Shown here: positions 56,992-64,000 of the stretch, one piece after another
Position numbering within the stretch: the first letter of the stretch is position 1
Layout of the letters: the number at the start of each line of letters is the position of its first letter
NCBI RefSeq assembly: GCF_001039275.2
Contig: NZ_CP030117.1
Span: forward strand, 3,348,001-3,412,000
Direction: 5' to 3'
DNA from: Brevibacillus brevis
GTDB taxonomy: Bacteria > Bacillota > Bacilli > Brevibacillales > Brevibacillaceae
Length of the DNA: 64,000 bases
Notes under the pieces: generated by a model
What the model was told of the DNA's origin: nothing
Database searches by the model: none
Seen by the model: the letters and a program-made list of their open reading frames with translations, nothing else
Made by a program: the position numbers and the translations under genes

Positions 56992-58563
56992 TTATCTCCA
57001 TCTATCATCAATGCGATCATAGGAACCGATGCGAAGATCTGCTTTTTCGTTCGCCAGTACATGCTTGGCTATACGCTCAGATGGGGTACGAGGCAATTCA
57101 CTGCGGTATTCCCAATATCGTGGAACCTTGTAGTAAGCAAGGCGCTCGGTGCAATAAGTGATCAACTCATGAGGAGGCACCACTTGGCCCGCTTTCACCA
57201 CCACGTATGCCTTGATTTCTTCCCCGCGTATTTCGTCTTTCACCGGAAGGCAGGCAGCATATTGCACGGCCGGATGCATTTTCATGACTTCCTCAACCTC
57301 AGTAGCCGAAATATTTTCCCCGCTCCGGCGAATCATCTCTTTTTTTCTGCCGACATAATAGATGTATCCGTCTTCGTCCATTCGCACCAAATCTCCGGTG
57401 TGGAACCAGCCGCCCTGAAAGGCAGCGCAAGTCGCATCAGGATCTTTATAGTAGCCATCCATCATCCCCAAGCCCCGCAGGAGGAGCTCGCCAACCTCCC
57501 CCCTCGAAACGGGACGGTTGTGAATATCAACAATGCGGACAGTCCGGTCTTTATCCGGTTTTCCGATGCAGCCTGTTCCGAGCAATCGGTCATGATCGTG
57601 TGGTTTTACCGAAATATCTCCACCTGTCTCTGTCATGCCAAAAACCTCATACCATGGCGCTCCCCATCTCTCTTCCAATTCGCGGTGTAGATGCGGGGGA
57701 ATGGCCGAGCAAAGGATGGTGCGAACGTTATTTTCCCTGTCTAATGGCGAGCGTGGTGCTTTGACCATTAGCGTGGGCATGATCCCCAGGCAGTAGAAAA
57801 AGGTAACGCCATATTGCCGTACTTTCTGCCAAAATGTAGAGGGATGAAATCGATCGAGAACCACAAGCTTTGCCCCCACAGCAATCGCACCCAGCAAATT
57901 CCATTGGGGGTCCATATAGTAAAAGGGCTGCGCGGTTAACAGTACATCGGAATTGGTCAAATGGGGATGCTGCTCGACCATCTTTTTGGCTATGGTGAGC
58001 CAATATTCATGGGAAAGCATACACCCCTTGGGTAAGCCTGTCGTGCCGGATGTATATTGGATGTTGACTAAAGTTTCAGGAAAAACGGTAAGCGCTGTTG
58101 GAGTCGTGGGCGCTGTTTCACACATCGTTCTGAAATCGACAATGTTGGGATCGTCTGATTTGTCTACTGAGAGGATGGTTTTGAGGGTTTGTAAGGAAGG
58201 TCTGATCTTCTGTAGCAGGGATATAAACTCCTGTGAAGTTACGATAACGATTGCTTCGGAGTGGTGGAGGATATACTGTGCATCGTACTCTTTGTAATTT
58301 ACATTTATCGGCACGATACTCGCGCCCAGTTTTGCCAACGCCAGCCAGGTAAGCGGGAATTCCGGCTGGTTCCTCAGCATGACGGCTACCCGATCCCCAT
58401 AGCCTACGCCCAGCACTTGGAGCATGTTGGCAATCTGGTTGGAACGGTCTTCTATCTCCTGAAATGACAGTTGTTCATTCCATTCATCAAAGACAAGCCC
58501 GATTTTTTCTCCCCATCGTTTGGCCGCCCGTGCCGTCAAAGACTTGATTTCTTGCATGTCCAA
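56992..58563 (-). CDS. AMP-forming acyl-CoA ligase (CaiC/FadD-like)
   Basis: A 523-residue adenylate-forming enzyme with P-loop QYTSGTTGLPKGCMLSH, EVFGMTETGGD, the hinge WFHTGDLVRMDEDGYIYYVGRKKE and the C-terminal catalytic Lys in RTPSERIAKHVL. It activates a carboxylic acid to its CoA thioester in two steps. Short or carnitine-like and aromatic acids are typical for the CaiC-like group. It lies 20 bases after the enoyl-CoA hydratase gene, so the two enzymes likely act on the same acid. Confidence 0.9.
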   Translation of the reverse strand: MDMQEIKSLTARAAKRWGEKIGLVFDEWNEQLSFQEIEDRSNQIANMLQVLGVGYGDRVAVMLRNQPEFPLTWLALAKLGASIVPINVNYKEYDAQYILHHSEAIVIVTSQEFISLLQKIRPSLQTLKTILSVDKSDDPNIVDFRTMCETAPTTPTALTVFPETLVNIQYTSGTTGLPKGCMLSHEYWLTIAKKMVEQHPHLTNSDVLLTAQPFYYMDPQWNLLGAIAVGAKLVVLDRFHPSTFWQKVRQYGVTFFYCLGIMPTLMVKAPRSPLDRENNVRTILCSAIPPHLHRELEERWGAPWYEVFGMTETGGDISVKPHDHDRLLGTGCIGKPDKDRTVRIVDIHNRPVSRGEVGELLLRGLGMMDGYYKDPDATCAAFQGGWFHTGDLVRMDEDGYIYYVGRKKEMIRRSGENISATEVEEVMKMHPAVQYAACLPVKDEIRGEEIKAYVVVKAGQVVPPHELITYCTERLAYYKVPRYWEYRSELPRTPSERIAKHVLANEKADLRIGSYDRIDDRWR

Positions 58564-58583
58564 AAGGTTTCAGCCCTCCTTCT

Positions 58584-59354
58584 CTATACCGATCCTTTTT
58601 TTCGGAACTCTTCAGCCGCCTGCTTGGATTCGATCGTTTGCACGGTTGCCAGCGCATGCTCGATCTCCAATTCAAAAGCTGCCTCCAGATCGCATTGTGC
58701 CCCGCGATTTAGCGCAAATTTGGCTTTTGCCAGCGCTACTTGCGGGAGCTCAGCTAACCGCTTCGCCCACTTCTCAGCTTCTTCAGCTAACACTTTATGA
58801 TCCACTACCTTGTTGATGAGTCCTAGATGCAGTGCTTGCGATGCACCGAACCTTTCGCCCGAAAACAGCAATTCTTTCGCCCTGACCAGTCCGATCGCGA
58901 TGGGAAGGATATGCGAGATTCCTCCGGTAACACTAAGTCCCACACTCACTTCCGGAAAGCCGAATTCGGCATCTTGAGCGGCGATGATCAAATCGCATCC
59001 GAGCGCAAACTCACACCCTGCCCCTAGTGCATAGCCATGGACCGCAGCGATCACCGGAAAAGGAACACGCTGGATCTTTCGTGTTATATCCTGAATTTTC
59101 TGTATATTAAGACGGAGCTCAGCCTCATTTGCAGGCTTTTCTTCATGACGCAAATCATGTCCTGCACAAAAAGCATTCCCGCGGCCAGCCAGTATTGCTG
59201 CCCTTACTCCTTCCCGTTCCAACTTATCGAGCGATCCATACAGCTCCTCTACCAATTGTGGAATCACTGCATTTAACCGCTCGGGGCGATTCAGATGAAT
59301 CCAGCCTATCTCTTGATGGATCTCACACTCTACCACCGCCTTACGTGTTGTCAT
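58584..59354 (-). CDS. Enoyl-CoA hydratase/isomerase
   Basis: A 256-residue crotonase with HLNRPERLNAV, the oxyanion block GNAFCAGHDLRHEE, AVHGYALGAGCEFALGCD and FGFPEVSVGLSVTGG. In classical hydratases two glutamates are used; the second position near FGFPEV keeps a Glu and the first lies in the GCEF region, so hydratase activity is plausible. It overlaps the end of the amidohydrolase gene upstream by 14 bases. Confidence 0.92.
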   Translation of the reverse strand: MTTRKAVVECEIHQEIGWIHLNRPERLNAVIPQLVEELYGSLDKLEREGVRAAILAGRGNAFCAGHDLRHEEKPANEAELRLNIQKIQDITRKIQRVPFPVIAAVHGYALGAGCEFALGCDLIIAAQDAEFGFPEVSVGLSVTGGISHILPIAIGLVRAKELLFSGERFGASQALHLGLINKVVDHKVLAEEAEKWAKRLAELPQVALAKAKFALNRGAQCDLEAAFELEIEHALATVQTIESKQAAEEFRKKGSV

Positions 59355-60225
59355 TCTTTTTTACCTCCGCCTTTATTTTGGAAAACAATGCTTTTGCATT
59401 CGAACCGAGCACCTTCTCTAGCACCTCGGGCTTTATGCTTAATTCCTTCCATTCTGCAATCGCGCGTTTCAGAGGAAATACAGGCCAGTCTGTTGCAAAG
59501 AGGATTTGATCTTGCAAGAGGTTGTTTGCTAACCTGTACATCATCTCCCACCCTGCTCCTTGCACCCCCAAATACCTTGGAGAAAGCCCTCCCAAATCCA
59601 TCAGAACATTAGGGTGCTTGCGCAATACGGCAACCATTTCAGGCACCCAGGGCCACCCCCCATGACACGCGATCAAGGTTAATTCTGGGAAATCACAGGC
59701 GACTTGATCCAGCAACAGTGGGTGTTCATTTCGGATGGGATGAATCACCGAATAATTAATTCCCGTATGAATGGCAACTGCCAAGCCTAACTCGGCAGCC
59801 TTTGCGTATACGGGATATAATTTGCGATCATCAATCGGCATCTCAAAAAATGCAGGCTGGATGTTTACTCCCAGAAAGCCAAGCTCTCTGATGCGGCTCA
59901 CTTGTTGGACAGCGCGCATCGGTCTGAAATGCTCCATTGAAATCGTACCGAATCCTGAGAAGAGCTCAGGGTGAGCGGATATGACTTTTGCCAATGCTTC
60001 ATTCAGCGCATCCCCATCCTCGCCGAATTCGTATTCTGCATGCATAATGGCGTGGTCTACTCCTGATTCTTTCATTTCTTGAATCAAATCGTCGAGCGTT
60101 TTCGCGATAGTCGATCTTACTTGTAATACCGCATCATATTGAGCGACGTACTCATCTCGCATTTCACCTATGCGTGCCTCACGGAACTGCTGTGGCAAGC
60201 GGACACGGGCATCAAGAATGTTCAT
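59341..60225 (-). CDS. Amidohydrolase 2 family protein (ACMSD-like TIM barrel)
   Basis: A 294-residue TIM-barrel protein. AVAIHTGINYS carries one metal-binding His, TLIACHGGWPWVPE a second, and LFATDWPVFP the conserved Asp. The usual N-terminal HxH is not seen (the start is ILDARVRLP), so metal binding may differ. Family members are hydrolases or decarboxylases of carboxylic acids. It overlaps both neighbours, so the TetR, amidohydrolase and hydratase genes form one tightly coupled transcript. Confidence 0.85.
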   Translation of the reverse strand: MNILDARVRLPQQFREARIGEMRDEYVAQYDAVLQVRSTIAKTLDDLIQEMKESGVDHAIMHAEYEFGEDGDALNEALAKVISAHPELFSGFGTISMEHFRPMRAVQQVSRIRELGFLGVNIQPAFFEMPIDDRKLYPVYAKAAELGLAVAIHTGINYSVIHPIRNEHPLLLDQVACDFPELTLIACHGGWPWVPEMVAVLRKHPNVLMDLGGLSPRYLGVQGAGWEMMYRLANNLLQDQILFATDWPVFPLKRAIAEWKELSIKPEVLEKVLGSNAKALFSKIKAEVKKNDNT

Positions 60226-60874
60226 GCGCAGCAGCCCCCAGCCATGGTTTCATAAAAAAACGAGCGGGTTCAGGCAGATCCAAATCGGAGACGGTCAGTT
60301 GCTGACCGTTTCGCTTGGCCTGAACGAGTGCAAGCGCCATATCGGAAAAATTTAAGCTGATTTCTTCCAAAGAATTTGGGCCATCGGGCGAGTACCAATG
60401 GGCGACACCCGTGCACATTTGAAGCAAAGCCAGGACGGCAAGCTTGGTATTTTCTATCGTAAATACTCCCCCCTCTAATCCGCCCGATAAAATACGTTGC
60501 AAGAGCAACTCATATTCACTGCGCAACCTGGCAATTTCTACGCGCGTATTTCCTGTCAGCGCACGGAACTCGGTATCTACTACTAGCGCTGTTAGCTTGT
60601 CAATGGCATGGCTGGTAACATGAAGCTGTACAAACGCTGCCAATTGTTGTTCGGGCGCTTCAAGCTCAGCGAGTACTTCCTTTGCATTTCCAAGAAGGGT
60701 CTGTAACCCTTCTTGCATGATGGCAACGAGCAGATCCTCTTTGGTTTTCATGTAATGATAGAGGGTGGAGGAGGTTACCTCTGCTTCTAGAGCGATATCA
60801 CGTATGCTGGTTGCTTCAAAACCTTTTCTTGCGAATAGTCGTAATGCTGCTTGAAATATTTTTTCTTTCGTCAA
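60212..60874 (-). CDS. TetR/AcrR-family regulator heading the catabolic operon
   Basis: A 220-residue repressor starting MTKEKIFQAALRLFARKGFEATSIRDIALEAEVTSSTLYHYMKTKEDLL, the classical TetR helix-turn-helix, with a helical ligand domain. In its C-terminal part IARLRSEYELLLQRIL resembles FadR/KstR2-like acyl-CoA sensors. As the first gene of the operon, with a palindrome between promoter and start, it probably represses the whole unit and is released by an acyl-CoA or related intermediate. Confidence 0.92.
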   Translation of the reverse strand: MTKEKIFQAALRLFARKGFEATSIRDIALEAEVTSSTLYHYMKTKEDLLVAIMQEGLQTLLGNAKEVLAELEAPEQQLAAFVQLHVTSHAIDKLTALVVDTEFRALTGNTRVEIARLRSEYELLLQRILSGGLEGGVFTIENTKLAVLALLQMCTGVAHWYSPDGPNSLEEISLNFSDMALALVQAKRNGQQLTVSDLDLPEPARFFMKPWLGAAAHEHS

Positions 60875-60969
60875 AAAAGCGCGCTCCTTTCTACTGATGA
60901 TTGCAGGAAACGAGAGTCTCTCATGTCCAGTTACTTGTGGCGGTTACATCATCTGCTTTTTGGATTTTG

Positions 60970-60986
60970 TCGATCGATCGATCGAT
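60970..60986 (-). promoter_or_regulatory. Candidate TetR operator
   Basis: TCGATCGATCGATCGAT is a perfectly self-complementary GATC-rich stretch about 20 bases downstream of the promoter -10 and 95 bases before the tetR start. TetR-family sites are often palindromes of this length. Confidence 0.5.
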
Positions 60987-61004
60987 AGGTTGCTTGTAAT
61001 CACC

Positions 61005-61033
61005 ACTTTACTAATCACCTGTTTTAATGTCAA
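61005..61033 (-). promoter_or_regulatory. Consensus sigma-A promoter of the tetR-led operon
   Basis: On the minus strand TTGACA (61033-61028) and TAAAGT (61010-61005) are exactly 17 bases apart. The -35 box is perfect. The transcript would start near 60998, just before the palindrome. Confidence 0.75.
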
Positions 61034-61071
61034 GATTATTTTTTATTTTCTGACACTTATTTGGACATAAC

Positions 61072-61102
61072 AAAAATCTCCTCCGGTTTCCCATGAGGAG
61101 AT
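61072..61102 (-). terminator. Terminator of the UvrA-like gene
   Basis: On the minus strand ATCTCCTC and GAGGAGAT pair over an 11-base loop and are followed by TTTTG. It lies 20 bases after the stop codon at 61122. Confidence 0.75.
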
Positions 61103-61121
61103 CTGAATACGTTATGTTGCC

Positions 61122-63377
61122 TTACTTCAAGTATCTTCCCGTGATCGACTGTTCCGCACGGATGATCTGCGAAGGAGTGCCCTCGAAGACCACCTGACCG
61201 CCGTTGCTGCCTCCGTCCGGTCCCATATCGATAATCCAATCCGCTTGGCTGATCACATCGAGGTTGTGCTCGATGACAATTACTGTATTACCTGCATCCA
61301 CGAGTCGGTTCATGATCTCCAGAAGGTGACCGATATCTGACATATGGAGACCAGTCGTCGGCTCGTCCATCACGTAGATGCTCCCTTTCTTGTGCAGCTC
61401 GCTTGCCAGCTTGATGCGTTGGCATTCCCCGCCCGAGAGCGTGCTGAGCGGTTGGCCGAGTGTAATATAGTTCAGACCCACATCACTCATCGCCTGGAGC
61501 TTGCGCACAACCTCTTTTAGCTCAAAAAATTCTAATGCGTGCTCCACAGTCATCTCCAGCACTTCTGCAATTGATTTGCCGTTTAGTTTGTACGCGAGCA
61601 CCTCTTCCTTGAACCGTCTACCTCCACAAACTTCGCACGGCAGCTTTACGCTTTCGAGGAATGCAAGGTCTGTATACACAACACCTAGACCTTGGCAGTT
61701 CTCGCAAGCCCCCTTGGAGTTGAAGCTGAACAAGCCTTGGTTGACCTTGTTCGCCGAAGCAAACGCCTTGCGCACATCATCCATGATCCCTGTGTAGGTC
61801 GCGGGATTCGAGCGTGTTGACACTCCTACCGCTGACTGGTCGATGACAATCGCATCCGGATGTTTGCTGAGGAATACTTCGTTAATCAGCGTACTCTTGC
61901 CTGAGCCTGCGACACCCGTAACGACGGTCAGGACTCCTGTTGGAATATCAACACTCACGTTCCGCAGGTTGTGGAGTGTGGCATTCTCAATGGACAGCTT
62001 GCCGGACGGCTTCCTGGAATCTTGCTTCAGTTGGACCGGTCGCTTCATGTGGGTGCCTGTCAGTGTCCCTGACTCCAGCAGACCTTCAAAGCTGCCTTCA
62101 TACACGATGGTACCGCCGTGGCTGCCGGCGTGAGGTCCGACGTCGACGATATGATCTGCCACCTTGATCACATCGGGATCATGCTCAACGACAATGACGG
62201 TATTCCCCTTGTCGCGCAGCTTCTGTAGCAATTCATTTAGTCTATGTACATCACGGGGGTGCAAGCCAACGCTGGGCTCATCGAAAATGTAAGTGACATC
62301 CACCAGACTGCCGCTCAGGTGCTTCACCATCTTGACGCGCTGCGACTCGCCTCCGGACAATGTATCCGTCTCACGGTCCAGCGTCAAATAGTCTAGCCCG
62401 ATATCCACCAGATGTTGCAACCGCTCCGTAAGTGACTTGATCATCGGAGCGGCGACCGAATCGTCAATCTCCCGAATAACTCGGATAAGCTGACCGACCT
62501 CCATGGAGGACATCTCCGCAATGTTGAGTCCATTGATCTTGCAGTTGAGTGCGGCTTGACTGAGTCTTGCCCCATGGCAACTGGAGCAGGTACCCTCGGA
62601 GATGAACGGCGCTACAGCTTTTTGTGTACGTTCAGACTTCGTCTTTACATCCTGCTTGATGTATTTGTTAGTGAACTTCTCAATGACGCCTTCCACTGTA
62701 ATATTCGTTGCCTTCCCTGCAAAATCCATCTTCACTTTCTTCGCCTTGCCATAGAGCAACTGCTCCAGTTCCTCTTCCGAATAATCGTTCAGCTTCTTGT
62801 CTGGATCGAAGGAACCCGACTGCACGATGATCGTCCAGTCCCAGCTGTCCACCTTATAGTCCGGCAGCATGATTGCCCCTTCATTCAACGACTTTGACAT
62901 GTCAACAGCCTTGCTGATGTCGACGCCTAATTTGCGACCGAGCCCGTTGCATTCGGGACACATGCCTTGTGGATCGTTAAATGAGAACATATGCGCTTGT
63001 CCAACATAGGGCTGACCCACTCGAGAGAAGAGAAGACGGAGTATGGGAGAGATATCAGTAATCGTGCCCATCGTGGAATGGGAACCACCGCCCAGCCGCT
63101 TCTGGTCCACGATAACCGCCATGCTCAGGTTCTCGATCGCGTCCGTATCCGGCTGCGGATAGCGTGGCAGGAAATTGCGCACGAACATGCTGAAGTTCTC
63201 ATTCAGCAATCGCGTGGATTCTGCTGCGATCGTATCGAAGACGATCGATGACTTGCCCGATCCGGATACACCGGTGAAGATCGTAATCTTCCGCTTGGGA
63301 ATGCGCAAAGATACGTTCTTGAGATTGTTTTCCCTCGCACCGGAGATTACGATATACTCCTGATTTGATTCGATCAT
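61122..63377 (-). CDS. Short UvrA-like ABC ATPase (UvrA2/DrrC type)
   Basis: Start at MIESNQEYIV (GGAAGG nine bases upstream) gives 751 residues, about 190 shorter than housekeeping UvrA, with a reduced UvrB-binding/insertion region. It has two ABC modules: Walker A GVSGSGKSS and GVAGSGKST, signatures LSGGESQR and LSGGECQR, and zinc modules with CPECNGLG, CSSCHG and CENCQGLG plus CEVCGG. UvrA2-like proteins bind DNA and are linked to resistance to DNA-binding drugs (DrrC, for example). It is transcribed alone and is not next to uvrB. Its role may be drug tolerance rather than core repair. Confidence 0.92.
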   Translation of the reverse strand: MIESNQEYIVISGARENNLKNVSLRIPKRKITIFTGVSGSGKSSIVFDTIAAESTRLLNENFSMFVRNFLPRYPQPDTDAIENLSMAVIVDQKRLGGGSHSTMGTITDISPILRLLFSRVGQPYVGQAHMFSFNDPQGMCPECNGLGRKLGVDISKAVDMSKSLNEGAIMLPDYKVDSWDWTIIVQSGSFDPDKKLNDYSEEELEQLLYGKAKKVKMDFAGKATNITVEGVIEKFTNKYIKQDVKTKSERTQKAVAPFISEGTCSSCHGARLSQAALNCKINGLNIAEMSSMEVGQLIRVIREIDDSVAAPMIKSLTERLQHLVDIGLDYLTLDRETDTLSGGESQRVKMVKHLSGSLVDVTYIFDEPSVGLHPRDVHRLNELLQKLRDKGNTVIVVEHDPDVIKVADHIVDVGPHAGSHGGTIVYEGSFEGLLESGTLTGTHMKRPVQLKQDSRKPSGKLSIENATLHNLRNVSVDIPTGVLTVVTGVAGSGKSTLINEVFLSKHPDAIVIDQSAVGVSTRSNPATYTGIMDDVRKAFASANKVNQGLFSFNSKGACENCQGLGVVYTDLAFLESVKLPCEVCGGRRFKEEVLAYKLNGKSIAEVLEMTVEHALEFFELKEVVRKLQAMSDVGLNYITLGQPLSTLSGGECQRIKLASELHKKGSIYVMDEPTTGLHMSDIGHLLEIMNRLVDAGNTVIVIEHNLDVISQADWIIDMGPDGGSNGGQVVFEGTPSQIIRAEQSITGRYLK

Positions 63378-63431
63378 GCCCATCATCCTTCCGATAGCAT
63401 TCAGTTTTACTTATATTTACATTGTACCATG

Positions 63432-63467
63432 AAAAAGCTGTTAGGGAACATCAGTTCCTCCAACAGC
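63432..63467 (-). terminator. Terminator of the SGNH hydrolase gene
   Basis: On the minus strand GCTGTTGGAGGAAC pairs with GTTCCCTAACAGC over a 4-base loop, followed by TTTTTC. It lies between the SGNH gene stop and the uvrA-like start. Confidence 0.8.
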
Positions 63468-63503
63468 CCTTCAGGGTCAATCATCCCATGCTTTTTTTCT
63501 TGC

Positions 63504-64000
63504 TTATAGAAGAGGCAAAATTGCGTTTGCGTACGCTTGGGCTCCTTTTTGATTAGGATGACCGATGGAGGCACGCTTGCAAATCTCGAAATCCAAGCCC
63601 GTGCACCCAGCTTCTGTGCAGGAGACGAGTCGTTCGGCTGCGATCAGGTCTTGGGGAGTCAGGTCTAAATTGATGCCGAATACATAGGGGTCATCCGTAA
63701 GGGCCGCATGCTCCGGACCAAAATTCGGATCGGCGAAAAAGATACGCTGTTGACCGAGCTCCGCATTTCTCTCATCGATGGCTTTTCGCAGGTATAGCTT
63801 TGACTCTGCTTCTAGCTGGGCACAGCGCTTGTATACCTTTTCCAACTCAGCAAGCCCGAGAATTCCTCCGGCTGCACCGCCGCCGACTCCTCCGACAATG
63901 GCCCCTACGCCGATCAACAGTGCTTCTACCGCAGTCATATCGCTCTTTTCAGACACTGGGGGATAATAACCGGTAACGATGACTTTCGCTTGTGTAAATT
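63504..64000 (-). CDS. SGNH/GDSL-like hydrolase, 5' part cut by window end
   Basis: The open frame continues to the right edge without a stop (FTQAKVIVTGYYPPVSEKSD before the GTG at 63956), so the gene extends beyond the window; 165 codons are seen. AKVIVTGYYPPVS is the typical SGNH strand before the variable loop, and GHPNQKGAQAYANAI is the C-terminal catalytic-His block (block V). A Gly-rich segment (GAIVGGVGGGAAGGILG) inside the loop is unusual. It is probably an extracellular or polysaccharide esterase; the nucleophile Ser lies outside the window. Confidence 0.8.
   Translation of the reverse strand, partial: FTQAKVIVTGYYPPVSEKSDMTAVEALLIGVGAIVGGVGGGAAGGILGLAELEKVYKRCAQLEAESKLYLRKAIDERNAELGQQRIFFADPNFGPEHAALTDDPYVFGINLDLTPQDLIAAERLVSCTEAGCTGLDFEICKRASIGHPNQKGAQAYANAILPLL

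Noticed and set aside
56404-57690. Plus-strand open frame of 428 codons
   Set aside because: It lies wholly antisense to the M42 peptidase and acyl-CoA ligase genes, which have full family motifs; the frame has no domain, and its length comes from codon bias of the opposite strand.

Overview
The window looks like chromosome of a mid-GC, spore-former-type Firmicute, most likely Brevibacillus or a close Paenibacillaceae/Bacillales relative. This is inferred from strong AGGAGG/GGGGG ribosome sites, the gene families present (SdpR-type repressor, MBOAT/DHHW/DUF4358 cassette, Bacillus-type PepT) and bacitracin-like NRPS adenylation codes. No rRNA, tRNA, CRISPR array, insertion sequence or phage gene was seen. 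Most genes lie on the minus strand.

Layout. 1-3.5 kb: an exopolysaccharide O-acetylation-type operon (SGNH lipoprotein, MBOAT, DHHW protein, DUF4358 lipoprotein), followed by a histidine kinase/response regulator pair (3.6-6.1 kb). 6.3-10.3 kb: small accessory genes (YbjQ-like, CPBP protease, SdpR-like repressor with a decayed partner, DUF4304- and DUF2809-like proteins). 10.8-34.1 kb: the centrepiece, a minus-strand biosynthetic operon running serine O-acetyltransferase, stand-alone thiazoline oxidase, a broken small gene, a C-A-T NRPS (Ile code), and a giant NRPS of about 5,900 residues with C-A(Ser-like)-T-E followed by four consecutive Cy-A(Cys)-T modules and a thioesterase. A divergent PadR regulator (34.4 kb) sits behind two paired promoters, each with a palindromic candidate operator. 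The expected product is a short Ile-Ser peptide carrying four contiguous Cys-derived thiazoline/thiazole rings. The giant gene is split in the given sequence by a 650-bp patch with about 26 scattered single-base indels, most probably a sequence or assembly error.

35.1-38.2 kb: an AT-rich two-component system with a secreted partner protein. 38.5-40.7 kb: catalase-peroxidase KatG. 41-45.8 kb: a small MerR regulon, in which two identical MerR-type promoters drive a hydrolase/acetyltransferase operon and the merR/acetyltransferase operon. 45.9-48 kb: peptidase T and a DHFR-like reductase.

48-60.9 kb: a twelve-gene minus-strand catabolic operon led by a TetR regulator. It joins CoA-type catabolism (amidohydrolase, enoyl-CoA hydratase, acyl-CoA ligase) to peptide uptake and processing (M42 aminopeptidase, lipoprotein binding protein, beta-lactamase-fold hydrolase, DppBCDF-type transporter) and a DapF-like epimerase. 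It suggests salvage of acylated or D-amino-acid-containing peptides. 61.1-64 kb: a short UvrA-like ATPase and the C-terminal part of an SGNH hydrolase cut by the window edge.

Functions are read from visible motifs and family knowledge; no database search was run.
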